Below are positions 56,097-64,000 of a DNA stretch of 64,000 nucleotides, in pieces. The DNA is from Mesorhizobium sp. M1E.F.Ca.ET.045.02.1.1 (GTDB taxonomy: Bacteria; Pseudomonadota; Alphaproteobacteria; Rhizobiales; Rhizobiaceae). The DNA lies in NCBI RefSeq assembly GCF_003952485.1, contig NZ_CP034447.1:1054001-1118000 (forward strand). The letters are read 5' to 3'. The notes under the pieces were generated by a model that saw only the letters and a list, made by a program, of their open reading frames with translations, was not told where the DNA came from and did no database searches. The stretch's first letter is position 1; the number at the start of each line of letters is the position of its first letter. A program made the position numbers and the translations under genes.

Positions 56097-57692
56097 TCAC
56101 GCACCGACGGTTTCGCCGGCCGCGGCTTCTTCAGCGGCCAGTTCTTCCTCGGAAATCCAGCCGGCCTTCCTGCGGGCAGCCAGCACCATCTCTTCGGCTT
56201 CGGCGCGCGAGACGCCATGATCGGCAAGCACGCCCGGATACACCTTGGTCTCGCCGTCTTTGCGCTCCTTCCAGCCGATCAGGTCGTCGGCGGCATAGCC
56301 GGCGAAGTCCTCGATCGTCTTCACGCCGTCCTCGCCGAGCGTCACCATCATGGCCGTGGTGATGCCGGGGATCTCGCGCAGTTCGTCCTTGACGCCGAGC
56401 GCCTTGCGCTTCTCGTCGTGCTCGGCCTCGATCTTTTCGAGATATTCGCGGGCGCGCGTCTGGATTTCCGAAGCGGTATCCTCGTCGAAGCCGTCGATCG
56501 AGGAGATCTCGCCGGAATCGACATAGGCGACTTCCTCGACGCTGGTGAAGCCTTCGGAGGCAAGCACCTGGCCGACCATCTCGTCGACGTCGAGGGCTTC
56601 CATGAAGAGCGCCGAACGCTCGACGAATTCCTTCTGGCGACGCTCGCTCTCTTCCTGCTCGGTCAGGATATCGATGTCCCAGCCGGTGAGCTGCGAGGCA
56701 AGGCGCACATTCTGGCCGCGGCGGCCGATGGCCAACGACAGCTGGTCGTCAGGCACCACCACCTCGATGCGCTCGGCATCCTCGTCGAGCACCACCTTGG
56801 CGACTTCCGCCGGCTGCAGCGCGTTGACGATGAAGGAGGCGGCCGAGGGCGACCACGGAATGATGTCGATCTTCTCGCCCTGCAGCTCGCCGACCACCGC
56901 CTGGACGCGGCTGCCGCGCATGCCGACGCAGGCGCCGACCGGATCGATCGAGGAATCGCGCGAGATGACGGCGATCTTGGCGCGCGAGCCCGGATCGCGG
57001 GCCACCGACTTGATCTCGATGATGCCGTCGTAGATTTCCGGCACTTCCATGGTGAAGAGCTTGGCCATGAACTGCGGATGCGTGCGCGACAGGAATATCT
57101 GCGGGCCGCGCTGCTCGCGGCGCACGTCGTAGACATAGGCGCGGACGCGGTCGCCGTACTTGTAGTTCTCGCGCGGGATCAGCTCGTCGCGGCGGATGAT
57201 CGCCTCGCCGCGGCCAAGGTCGACGATGACGTTGCCGTATTCGACGCGCTTGACGGTTCCGTTGACGATCTCGCCGATACGGTCCTTGTACTCGTCATAC
57301 TGACGATCGCGCTCGGCCTCGCGCACCTTCTGGACGATGACCTGCTTGGCCGACTGGGCGGCGATGCGGCCGAAATCCATGGGCGGCAGCTGTTCGGCGA
57401 TGAAATCGCCAAGCTGGGCGTCGGGGTTGCGCTCGCGCGCCGTGGAGAGGGCGATCTGCGTCGCGTAGTCCTCAACCTTCTCGACTACTTCCATCAGCCG
57501 CTGCAGTTTCATCTCGCCCGTATTGGGATTGATGTCGGCCCGGATGTTGGTTTCCTGACCGTAACGCGAACGCGCCGCCTTCTGGATCGCATCGGCCATG
57601 GCGGCGATGACGATGGACTTGTCGATCGACTTTTCACGCGCGACCGCATCGGCGATCTGCAGCAGTTCGAGCCTGTTGGCGCTTACAACCAT
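56097..57692 (-). CDS. nusA: Transcription termination/antitermination factor NusA
   Basis: 531 residues: N-terminal RNA polymerase-binding domain ([20 protein letters not shown]), S1 domain ([20 protein letters not shown]), two KH domains ([40 protein letters not shown]) and C-terminal acidic repeats. It modulates pausing and termination. A terminator-like hairpin in the leader of its own operon (58411-58441) makes autoregulation plausible. Confidence 0.98.
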   Translation of the reverse strand: MVVSANRLELLQIADAVAREKSIDKSIVIAAMADAIQKAARSRYGQETNIRADINPNTGEMKLQRLMEVVEKVEDYATQIALSTARERNPDAQLGDFIAEQLPPMDFGRIAAQSAKQVIVQKVREAERDRQYDEYKDRIGEIVNGTVKRVEYGNVIVDLGRGEAIIRRDELIPRENYKYGDRVRAYVYDVRREQRGPQIFLSRTHPQFMAKLFTMEVPEIYDGIIEIKSVARDPGSRAKIAVISRDSSIDPVGACVGMRGSRVQAVVGELQGEKIDIIPWSPSAASFIVNALQPAEVAKVVLDEDAERIEVVVPDDQLSLAIGRRGQNVRLASQLTGWDIDILTEQEESERRQKEFVERSALFMEALDVDEMVGQVLASEGFTSVEEVAYVDSGEISSIDGFDEDTASEIQTRAREYLEKIEAEHDEKRKALGVKDELREIPGITTAMMVTLGEDGVKTIEDFAGYAADDLIGWKERKDGETKVYPGVLADHGVSRAEAEEMVLAARRKAGWISEEELAAEEAAAGETVGA

Positions 57693-57738
57693 TGTCTTTC
57701 TCCCGACTTCGCTCCGGACACGCGGCCCGAAAGCTCAA

Positions 57739-58371
57739 TCAACCTTCCTGTTCGGTTTCGTTTCCTTCGCCGGCGGCGGCTTCTTCCGCGTCGCCCCGGC
57801 GCTTTTTTGCTTCCTTGCGGGCCCTGTTGTCCTTCGACAGGGCCTCGCGGATGAGATCGTCGGTCAGCACGAGCCGCGCCTCGGCAATGGCGTCAAAGGG
57901 CACCCGCACCATCGGCTCTTCGCCATAGGCCGCCTTGTCGCGCTCGAGCAGAATGCCGTCGGCGTCCGCCCCGGCGATCTTGCCCTTGAAGCGCTTGCGG
58001 TCGCCGATGAGGACCGACGTCTCCATCTTGACCAGATGGCCGGTCCAGGTGGCGAAATCCGATTTGCGCACCAGCGGCCGGTCGATGCCCGGCGACGACA
58101 CTTCGAGATGATACGCCTTTTCGATCGGATCTTCGACATCGAGCGCCGGCGAAACCGCGCGGCTGACCTCTTCGCAATCCTCGACGGTCATGGTGCCGTC
58201 CTCGCGCTCGGCCATGATCTGCAGCGTCAGCCCGTTCTGTCCCGTCAGTTGCACCCGCACGAGGCGAAAGCCGATGACCTTGAGCACCGGCTGCACGATC
58301 ATCGCAATGCGCGCATCGATGCCGCTTTCACGGATGATACGGTCGTCGGCTTCGCTTGCCGCTGCGGTCAT
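57739..58371 (-). CDS. rimP: Ribosome maturation factor RimP
   Basis: 210 residues. The N-terminal domain is [20 protein letters not shown] with [13 protein letters not shown] and the signature [20 protein letters not shown]; then [20 protein letters not shown]. The C-terminal tail is Lys/Glu-rich. It acts in 30S assembly. It is the first gene of the rimP-nusA-ylxR-infB-rbfA-truB operon and has a recognisable promoter and leader. Confidence 0.96.
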   Translation of the reverse strand: MTAAASEADDRIIRESGIDARIAMIVQPVLKVIGFRLVRVQLTGQNGLTLQIMAEREDGTMTVEDCEEVSRAVSPALDVEDPIEKAYHLEVSSPGIDRPLVRKSDFATWTGHLVKMETSVLIGDRKRFKGKIAGADADGILLERDKAAYGEEPMVRVPFDAIAEARLVLTDDLIREALSKDNRARKEAKKRRGDAEEAAAGEGNETEQEG

Positions 58372-58410
58372 CGGATCCCTGTCGTTTTGTCGCTCCGGCC
58401 GGCAGGTAAC

Positions 58411-58441
58411 AAAAAAGAGCGGGACCGGGTGGACCCACTCT
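58411..58441 (-). terminator. Terminator-like hairpin in the rimP leader
   Basis: On the minus strand a stem AGAGTGGG / CCCGCTCT (one G-U pair) is followed directly by six Ts. It lies between the candidate promoter (58470-58498) and the rimP start (58371), leaving about 40 bases to the start codon. This placement fits an attenuator for the nusA operon. Confidence 0.7.
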
Positions 58442-58469
58442 TCGTCATACCGACCAAGAATTTGAGGCT

Positions 58470-58498
58470 GATATAGACGATTGCGGCCGGTGTTTCAA
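58470..58498 (-). promoter_or_regulatory. Promoter of the rimP-nusA-infB operon
   Basis: On the minus strand, TTGAAA (58498-58493) and TATATC (58475-58470) with 17-bp spacing. Predicted start of transcription is near 58463, giving a leader of about 90 bases. Confidence 0.65.
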
Positions 58499-58657
58499 GC
58501 CTGACGGTTGCGCCGGCCTCACCGCAGCGGGATCAGCATTGCTTCTGGAGCATGACGGCTATGCGCCGGCGCCCCTGTGATTGGGGCCTGCCAGCACCCA
58601 TTTATGCTGCAGTGCAAAAGAAAGGTCGTGCGCGGTGGCGCGCGAAAGGTAGTCGCC

Positions 58658-58819
58658 ATGGACCGTGGATTGTTTTTCGTGATCGGTGATTTTCTGACCA
58701 CATTCGGCAGCGCCGCAGCCGCATCGCGCGCCGTCGAGGCCGGACGCAAGCCGCGCCGCAGCGACCTGAAGAAGCTCGGCATCGACCCGACCGCCTTCGA
58801 CAAGATCGGCCGCTTCTGA
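58658..58819 (+). CDS. Small hypothetical protein, DUF1127-like tail
   Basis: 53 residues, ATG 58658 after GAAAGGT. It reads MDRGLFFVIGDFLTTFGSAA with a basic second half (GRKPRRSDLKKLGIDPTAFD, then KIGRF). The tail resembles the end of DUF1127-type small proteins (basic helix followed by 'LG...IG'). It lies divergent from rimP and convergent with trmB. I do not recognise a precise family; the intact start, ribosome site and composition favour a real gene. Confidence 0.55.
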   Translation: MDRGLFFVIGDFLTTFGSAAAASRAVEAGRKPRRSDLKKLGIDPTAFDKIGRF

Positions 58820-58885
58820 GCGGCGGATGACTTCCAAGCGGCAAATAACGGGGGCGCTTCGCGGCCCTTTCGAGATTTTCCGGGG

Positions 58886-59587
58886 CTACTTCCGGATAAA
58901 GGTCAAATAGGCAGGCCGCCTTCCCTCGCGGATGGCCTTGGCCTCGTAGCGCGTGCCGGGCCAGCCCTCATAGGGGGTGAGCCAGTCGGCGGCCTCGTTC
59001 GCCTGCCAGGCGAAGTTGCCATTGGCGCGGCAGGCGAGCAGCGTCCAGTTCACATAGCTGTCGATGTCGGAGGCGAAGCGGAAGCTGCCGCCAGCCTTCA
59101 GCACCCGGGCGAACCGGTCGAGATTGGCCGGGCTGACGAAGCGCCGCTTCCAGTGCTTCTTCTTCGGCCAGGGATCGGGATAGAGCAGGTCGATGCCATC
59201 GAGCGAGGCCGGCGGCAGCCAGTCGAGCAGACGCGTGGCGTCGTCGTCATAGACCCTGAGATTGGCGAGCGGCGCCTTGCCGAGCGCCGTCATCATCTTG
59301 GCCATGCCGTTGACGAAGGGCTCGACGCCGATGAAGCCGGTCGCCGGCGCCTCCGTCGCGCGATGCAGGAGATGCTCGCCGCCGCCGAAGCCGATCTCGA
59401 GCTGAAGTGCCGAAACCTTTGCCTTGAACAGCGTCCTGAGGTCCGCCGGCGCCCCTGCCGTCAGATCGAGCCTGTAGGCGCGCAGGCCGCTTTCAAGCGC
59501 CGCGGCCTGCTGCGGGCGAATGGTCTTGCCGTGCCGGCGGCCGAAAAAAGCTTCGGTCGCGCGGCTCGGCCGGTCCTTCGGGTCCAC
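58886..59587 (-). CDS. trmB: tRNA (guanine-N7-)-methyltransferase TrmB
   Basis: 233 residues. The SAM motif is [17 protein letters not shown]. The family signature is [20 protein letters not shown]. The C-terminal motif is [19 protein letters not shown]. It makes m7G46 in tRNA. It starts 5 bp after metK on the same strand, so the two SAM-related genes are co-transcribed. Confidence 0.96.
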   Translation of the reverse strand: MDPKDRPSRATEAFFGRRHGKTIRPQQAAALESGLRAYRLDLTAGAPADLRTLFKAKVSALQLEIGFGGGEHLLHRATEAPATGFIGVEPFVNGMAKMMTALGKAPLANLRVYDDDATRLLDWLPPASLDGIDLLYPDPWPKKKHWKRRFVSPANLDRFARVLKAGGSFRFASDIDSYVNWTLLACRANGNFAWQANEAADWLTPYEGWPGTRYEAKAIREGRRPAYLTFIRK

Positions 59588-59592
59588 TCGTG

Positions 59593-60858
59593 TCAGGCGG
59601 CGACCGCGTCCTTGAGCGCCTTGGCCAGATCGGTCTTCTCCCAGGAGAAGGAACCGTCGCGGCCGGCCTTGCGGCCGAAATGGCCATAAGACGAGGTTTT
59701 CGCGTAGATCGGCTTGTTCAGGTCGAGGTGGCGGCGGATGCCGGACGGCGACAGGTCCATCACCTTGCGCAGCGCCTCCTCGAGCCTGGCCTCGTCGACC
59801 TTGCCGGTGCCATGCAGGTCGACATAGACCGACAGCGGCTGGGCGACGCCGATGGCGTAGGACAACTGGATGGTGCAGCGGTCGGCAAGCTTGGCCGCCA
59901 CGACGTTCTTGGCGAGATAGCGCGCCGCATAGGCAGCCGAACGGTCGACCTTGGTGGTGTCCTTGCCGGAGAAGGCGCCGCCGCCATGAGGCGCTGCGCC
60001 GCCATAGGTGTCGACGATGATCTTGCGACCGGTGAGGCCGGCATCGCCGTCAGGACCGCCGATGACGAACTTGCCGGTCGGATTGATGTACCAGTTGCAG
60101 TCGTCGGCGATCTTGAGATCGCCAAGCGCCTCGATGATGTAAGGCTCGACAACCTTGCGGACCTGCTTGGAATCCCAGCTCGAATCGAGATGCTGGGTGG
60201 AGAGCACGATCTGCGTCACTTCCGCCGCCTTGCCGTCGGCATAGCGCACGGTAACCTGGCTCTTGGCATCCGGGCCGAGTTTGCCGGCCTCGCCGCTGCC
60301 TTGATGGCGCGCGGCGGCCAGGAGTTCGAGGATCTTGTGGCTGTAATAGATCGGCGCCGGCATCAGGTCGGGCGTCTCGCGGCAGGCGTAGCCAAACATG
60401 ATGCCCTGGTCGCCGGCCCCTTCCTCGCCCTGGCGGTCGGCGGCATTGTCGACGCCCTGGCCGATGTCCGGCGACTGGCCGTGCAGCAGCACCTCGATCT
60501 TGGCCGTCTTCCAGTGGAAGCCGGCCTGCTCGTAGCCGATCTCGCGGATCGCCTTGCGGGCGACCGACTTGAACTTGGCCGGATTGACGACCGGGTGGCC
60601 GGCGGCATCCTTCAGGATGTTGCCTGCCTTGTCCTTTTTCAGCAGCGTCTCGGGAACCCGGACCTCGCCGGCGATGATGACGCGGTTGGTGGTGGCCAGC
60701 GTCTCGCAGGCGACGCGCACCTTCCACGGGTCCATGCCCGTCTTCTTGGCTTCGCGATAGACGAGATCGACGATCTCGTCGGAGATACGGTCACAGACTT
60801 TGTCGGGATGGCCTTCGGAAACGGATTCCGAGGTGAAGAGATAATTCTGCCGCGTCAC
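59593..60858 (-). CDS. metK: S-adenosylmethionine synthetase
   Basis: 421 residues starting at GTG 60858 with ribosome site GAGGGG. Motifs: [52 protein letters not shown] and a C-terminal [20 protein letters not shown]. It is slightly longer than the E. coli enzyme (384), as is common in alphaproteobacteria. It makes SAM from methionine and ATP. Its short leader holds a terminator-like hairpin. Confidence 0.98.
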   Translation of the reverse strand: MTRQNYLFTSESVSEGHPDKVCDRISDEIVDLVYREAKKTGMDPWKVRVACETLATTNRVIIAGEVRVPETLLKKDKAGNILKDAAGHPVVNPAKFKSVARKAIREIGYEQAGFHWKTAKIEVLLHGQSPDIGQGVDNAADRQGEEGAGDQGIMFGYACRETPDLMPAPIYYSHKILELLAAARHQGSGEAGKLGPDAKSQVTVRYADGKAAEVTQIVLSTQHLDSSWDSKQVRKVVEPYIIEALGDLKIADDCNWYINPTGKFVIGGPDGDAGLTGRKIIVDTYGGAAPHGGGAFSGKDTTKVDRSAAYAARYLAKNVVAAKLADRCTIQLSYAIGVAQPLSVYVDLHGTGKVDEARLEEALRKVMDLSPSGIRRHLDLNKPIYAKTSSYGHFGRKAGRDGSFSWEKTDLAKALKDAVAA

Positions 60859-60872
60859 GGGTGTCCCCTCTT

Positions 60873-60897
60873 GAAAAAGATCGGCAGGGCTGCCGAT
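60873..60897 (-). terminator. Terminator-like hairpin in the metK leader
   Basis: On the minus strand a stem ATCGGCA / TGCCGAT with a 4-base loop is followed by C and five Ts, 15 bases ahead of the metK GTG and just before its ribosome site. Confidence 0.55.
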
Positions 60898-60910
60898 TTT
60901 GGCGCGCCAC

Positions 60911-60940
60911 GTGTTAGCGGTGCCGGGCGTCGCTCGTCAA
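60911..60940 (-). promoter_or_regulatory. Candidate metK promoter
   Basis: On the minus strand, TTGACG (60940-60935) and TAACAC (60916-60911) with 18-bp spacing. Transcription would begin near 60904, only about 45 bases before the start codon. Confidence 0.4.
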
Positions 60941-61025
60941 GCGGCGCGACGGATCTGGCATGAATGTCGGCACAATCGGCTTGTGCCACCGGCGGCAGGG
61001 CACCGCCAGCGGCATGAGCCTGGAA

Positions 61026-61448
61026 TCACTCGGCTTCGTCCGGCGAAAGGGACTTCACAAGATCGATTATCCGGCGCCGCACCTTGACGTCGGGAATCTT
61101 GACGAAGGCACGATTGAGCTGAAGCCCCTCCGGGCTGCCGCAGAACTCGATGGCGAAGGCCATGGAGGCGTCCTCTGCGAATCCCCGATTGCCGGCCCCG
61201 GCCTCCTGACCCGGGGCGTCCTCGAAGAAGAAGGCGACGGGAACGCTCAGGATGGAGGCAATCGCCTGCAGACGGCTGGCACCGACCCTGTTCGTCCCCT
61301 TTTCGTACTTCTGTATCTGTTGAAACGTGATGCCGAGATTTTCACCCAGTTTTTCCTGGCTCATTCCAAGCATATTGCGACGCAACCGAATACGGCTCCC
61401 GACATGGATGTCGATCGGATTCGGCTTCTTCTTGTTCTCTTCTGTCAT
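61026..61448 (-). CDS. XRE-family helix-turn-helix regulator
   Basis: 140 residues. An HTH domain at about 15-70 reads VGSRIRLRRNMLGMSQEKLG, ENLGITFQQIQKYEKGTNRV, GASRLQAIASILSVPVAFFF. The C-terminal half (GSPEGLQLNRAFVKIPDVKV, RRRIIDLVKSLSPDEAE) is typical of a conserved alphaproteobacterial group. It is located between lnt and metK, as in many rhizobia. Its target is unknown, but metK is an obvious candidate. Confidence 0.92.
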   Translation of the reverse strand: MTEENKKKPNPIDIHVGSRIRLRRNMLGMSQEKLGENLGITFQQIQKYEKGTNRVGASRLQAIASILSVPVAFFFEDAPGQEAGAGNRGFAEDASMAFAIEFCGSPEGLQLNRAFVKIPDVKVRRRIIDLVKSLSPDEAE

Positions 61449-61586
61449 TTTTTCCTCGCCGAATTTTTCCGGCTTTTTCTATTTTTGCCGCCCAACGAAG
61501 CCGGAGCCACCTGCCCCAACAGACCCCTCCAACCGACTTCGAGAAAATTTTAGGCGTTACAGTATGAGTTTCTAATGTGCCGACTG

Positions 61587-63179
61587 TCAATTCACCCGTA
61601 GCCGCTGCCTTACATTCAATGTGAAGGCCGCAAGGGCAAAGAGCAACATGATCAGCAATCCGTTAATGCGCCGCTGGCCGGCGGGCAGGAGGGCGCGCCC
61701 AGAAACCGGCACATGCGCATCGATGGCGCCGCGCGCGTCGACAGCCAAAGCATCGACGATACGCCCGCGCGAATCGACAATGGCGGAGATGCCGTTGTTG
61801 GCCGCACGCAACAAAGGCAATCCGTTCTCCACCGCACGGACCTGCGCCTGCCTGAAGTGCTGGTACGGACCTGGCGTGTCGCCAAACCAGGCGTCGTTGG
61901 TCACATTCACAATAAGTTCGGATGATGCAGCATCAGCCGCCACAAGATCGGGAAAAATGACCTCGTAGCAGATAAACGGAACCGCCCGCAGGCCATTCGG
62001 CACCGCGATCGAATGCCGCTCGTTGCCGGCGGCGAAATTCATCGGCCCGGCGACGAGCTGGCCGATGCCGAAACGCTCGAACAGGCCCTCAAAGGGCAGA
62101 TACTCCCCGAACGGCACCAGATGCACCTTGTCGACGGCATCGACGATCTCGCCCTTGTCGTTGATCGCCACCACGGAATTGTAATAACGGCTGCTGCCGG
62201 CACTCCCCGAGCCGCCCTCCTCGCGCACGACGCCGGCGATCAGCATCTGGCCATCGCTCAGCATGTCGCCCAGCGCCGTCAGCGCGTCGGGACGCTCGGT
62301 GAACAGGAACGGCACGGATGTTTCCGGCCACAGGATCAGTTGCGGCCTGGCATGGCCCTGATCCGGCGCCTTTGCCGATATCCCCATCAGCGTGGCGAAG
62401 ATGCGGTCGCGCACCGAGGCGTTCCATTTCTCGCTGAGATCGACGGCGGGCTGGACGATGCGGACGTCGATCGAGCGGGTTGCCGGCTCGGCCGGGACGG
62501 CAAGCCTGAAATAGCCGAAGCCGACATGCGCGGCGACAAGGGTGACGAACAGGACAAGGCCCAGCATCAGGTGCCGACGCGCGGCGACAAGAGCGGGAAG
62601 CGAAAAGACGAAGACGGCAAGCGCGTTCATACCGATCATGCCTGTCACCGACACGCTCTGCATCAGGAGCGGCACCGGCATCGCGGCGTAGCCGACGGCA
62701 TTCCACGGAAAGCCGGTGAAGAGGAAGTCGCGCAGCCACTCGGCGAGGCCGAAGCCGAAGGCGAGCGCCGCTATGCGGCCGATATCGCTGCTCCAGAAAA
62801 GCCGAGCCACGACCGCCGCGAAGCCGTAGAAAAAGGCGAGCGCGAAGGGGATGCCGACCACGGCGAAGGGCAAGGCCCAGGCGAAGCTGTCGGCCTCGAC
62901 GAGAAGGGCCTGGCCGATCCACCACAGGCCGGCGAGGAAATAGCCGAAACCGAACCACCAGCCGATGGCGAAAGCCGGCCGAAGGCGGCGCAGCCAACCG
63001 TCTGAGCCTTCGCCCGTTGAGCCGTCGAGCAGCCAGACGAGCACCGGAAACGAGACGAAGCAGGCAGCGAAGAAATCGTAGGGCGCCTGGGCGAGCACCG
63101 CGAGCGCTCCGGCGGCAAACGCCACCAGCGCCCGCCGCCACCCCCACAGCAGAATTATCCGGCCGGCAAAGCGCTGCAT
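61587..63179 (-). CDS. lnt: Apolipoprotein N-acyltransferase
   Basis: 530 residues from [20 protein letters not shown]; an ATG at 63191 four codons earlier is possible. About seven membrane segments precede a nitrilase-like domain with the catalytic triad: Glu in [11 protein letters not shown], Lys in [15 protein letters not shown] and Cys in [13 protein letters not shown]. It adds the third acyl chain to lipoproteins at the inner membrane. TadD and CpaD in this window would be among its substrates. Confidence 0.96.
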   Translation of the reverse strand: MQRFAGRIILLWGWRRALVAFAAGALAVLAQAPYDFFAACFVSFPVLVWLLDGSTGEGSDGWLRRLRPAFAIGWWFGFGYFLAGLWWIGQALLVEADSFAWALPFAVVGIPFALAFFYGFAAVVARLFWSSDIGRIAALAFGFGLAEWLRDFLFTGFPWNAVGYAAMPVPLLMQSVSVTGMIGMNALAVFVFSLPALVAARRHLMLGLVLFVTLVAAHVGFGYFRLAVPAEPATRSIDVRIVQPAVDLSEKWNASVRDRIFATLMGISAKAPDQGHARPQLILWPETSVPFLFTERPDALTALGDMLSDGQMLIAGVVREEGGSGSAGSSRYYNSVVAINDKGEIVDAVDKVHLVPFGEYLPFEGLFERFGIGQLVAGPMNFAAGNERHSIAVPNGLRAVPFICYEVIFPDLVAADAASSELIVNVTNDAWFGDTPGPYQHFRQAQVRAVENGLPLLRAANNGISAIVDSRGRIVDALAVDARGAIDAHVPVSGRALLPAGQRRINGLLIMLLFALAAFTLNVRQRLRVN

Positions 63180-63275
63180 ATAGCTTCCCAAGTCGCGCGA
63201 ATCAGGCAGCCTGAGATTTAACAGGCCGCGCCGCGTGATCCAAACACGGATGAGCGCAGCCTAATTCACGGTCGC

Positions 63276-63302
63276 GCGAGAGCGCGGCCGCTCTCGCTTT
63301 TT
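63276..63302. terminator. Hairpin between the VOC gene and lnt
   Basis: Stem GCGAGAGC / GCTCTCGC with a 6-base loop, followed on the plus strand by five Ts. The neighbouring genes are on the minus strand, where no T-run follows, so its role there is uncertain. Confidence 0.5.
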
Positions 63303-63353
63303 GACCAGCCGCATCTCTGCAACGCCACGCGATTCCGCTTGGCTGCAAAATCC

Positions 63354-63824
63354 TCAACGATGCCAGCCATCGATCCGCAGGCCGCTCAGCTGCTCGGCCT
63401 CTTCCTTCGAGACCACGCGCATGGTCTGGGTGAATGTCCATACGTGGCCTTCGGGATCGCAAGCCCGGTATTGCCTTTCGCCGTAGAAATGATCGACGGG
63501 CTCCTCAATGATTTCGGCCCCCGCCATGCGCGCTTTTTCGCAATGAGCGTCGAGGCCTTCCCGCAGACGGATGTAAACCGACTGGGTGTTCTTGCCGCCG
63601 ACCGAGGCCGGGCTGGCAATATGCTCGACCCATTCGGAATCGACGATGATGTAGCCCTCGCCGAACCGCATTTCGGCATGGACGAGCCGCCCGTCGGCAT
63701 CGCTCACCACCATGCTGGGCTCGAAACCGAAGGCTGCCTGAAGCCACGCCAGAGCCGCGCGCGGATCGCGATAGAAGGCGCCGGAGCCCAGGACTGCGTG
63801 CTTGAACGGGTCGTCGACCGGCAT
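63354..63824 (-). CDS. VOC (glyoxalase-like) family protein
   Basis: 156 residues. The pattern YRDPRAALAWLQAAFGFEPS, then VHAEMRFGEGYIIVDSEW and YGERQYRACDPEGHVWTFTQ is typical of PhnB-like VOC proteins, with Glu and His candidates for metal binding. Substrate unknown. It is inserted between tlyC and lnt, which are usually neighbours, and is followed by a hairpin before lnt. Confidence 0.85.
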   Translation of the reverse strand: MPVDDPFKHAVLGSGAFYRDPRAALAWLQAAFGFEPSMVVSDADGRLVHAEMRFGEGYIIVDSEWVEHIASPASVGGKNTQSVYIRLREGLDAHCEKARMAGAEIIEEPVDHFYGERQYRACDPEGHVWTFTQTMRVVSKEEAEQLSGLRIDGWHR

Positions 63825-63836
63825 GGCCCTAAGATG

Positions 63837-64000
63837 TCAGGCCTGCTCGGTGCGTGCCGCGCGGCGGCGCTGCCGTTCGCCCTTCGGGCTCTGCACGATG
63901 CGCACCCGCTTGACGCGGCGCGGGTCGGCGTCGAGCACGTGGAATTCGAAGCCCGGTATGGCCTGCACCACCTCGCCTCGGGCCGGGACCCGGCCAAGCG
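63837..64000 (-). CDS. C-terminal end of a CorC/HlyC (TlyC)-family protein (partial)
   Basis: The last 54 codons are visible: LGRVPARGEVVQAIPGFEFH, VLDADPRRVKRVRIVQSPKG and an Arg-rich tail, ending in TGA at 63837-63839. The 'F-x-VLDADPRR(V/I)KR(V)' pattern is the end of the transporter-associated CorC_HlyC domain that follows two CBS domains. Such genes lie upstream of lnt in many alphaproteobacteria. The rest lies beyond the window. Confidence 0.8.
   Translation of the reverse strand, partial: LGRVPARGEVVQAIPGFEFHVLDADPRRVKRVRIVQSPKGERQRRRAARTEQA

Noticed and set aside
60859..61025. SAM-II or related riboswitch upstream of metK
   Set aside because: I could not match the known consensus or pseudoknot, and the predicted leader is too short. 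Only a simple hairpin is supported.

Overview
The window looks like the chromosome of a GC-rich alphaproteobacterium of the order Hyphomicrobiales (Rhizobiales), most likely Mesorhizobium or a close relative. This rests on gene order (irr beside fabA-fabB-fabI; tlyC-lnt-xre-metK-trmB beside rimP-nusA-ylxR-infB-rbfA-truB-rpsO-pnp; a cpa/tad pilus locus) and on dispersed palindromic repeats of a kind common in rhizobial intergenic DNA. The species is inferred, not shown. Almost all of it is core chromosome. The only clear mobile element is one insertion sequence.

Layout. 1-6080: the tail of a beta-propeller-like protein, a LysR regulator, a possible small leader ORF, and a three-gene molybdoenzyme operon best matching cytoplasmic sulfite dehydrogenase SoeABC. 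6085-9357: PdeM and the DEXH helicase of the ligase-associated DNA repair set. 9441-10953: an IS4-family element with 25-bp terminal repeats and an 11-bp target duplication, sitting in a palindromic intergenic repeat. 11131-13796: an M17 aminopeptidase, a MarR regulator and an NlpC/P60 hydrolase. 13913-26251: a complete tight-adherence (Tad/Flp) pilus locus with tadD, cpaBCDEF-tadBC, cpaA, the Flp pilin, a CpaC-N-domain orphan and two TadE/TadG pseudopilins. Its control regions carry CtrA-like sites, one of them perfect. 26257-30680: an orphan PhnD-like binding protein, deoB, mutM, an enoyl-CoA hydratase and rpsT.

30681-35592: the dnaA control region, dnaA, dnaN and recF. A 35-bp tandem repeat separates recF from a moeB/GNAT/aconitase-X group (35867-38775). 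The aconitase-X pair probably dehydrates cis-3-hydroxy-L-proline. 38779-46969: a hydroxyacid dehydrogenase, an SH3 protein, DUF4260, Irr, the unsaturated fatty acid genes fabA-fabB-fabI, an EAL protein with a degenerate GGDEF motif, and an RsmC-like methyltransferase. 47040-58371 (minus strand): the transcription/translation superoperon from rimP to pnp, with corA placed between truB and rpsO. 58658-64000: a small ORF, trmB, metK, an XRE regulator, lnt, a VOC protein and the end of tlyC.

No wholly new multi-gene system could be established. The best leads are regulatory or structural: a terminator-like hairpin in the rimP leader and another in the metK leader, the CtrA-type sites around the tad genes, two unusual tandem repeat arrays (35-bp units; 44-bp palindromes at 57-bp period), and the IS inserted in a hairpin loop with an apparent frameshift at the transposase 5' end.
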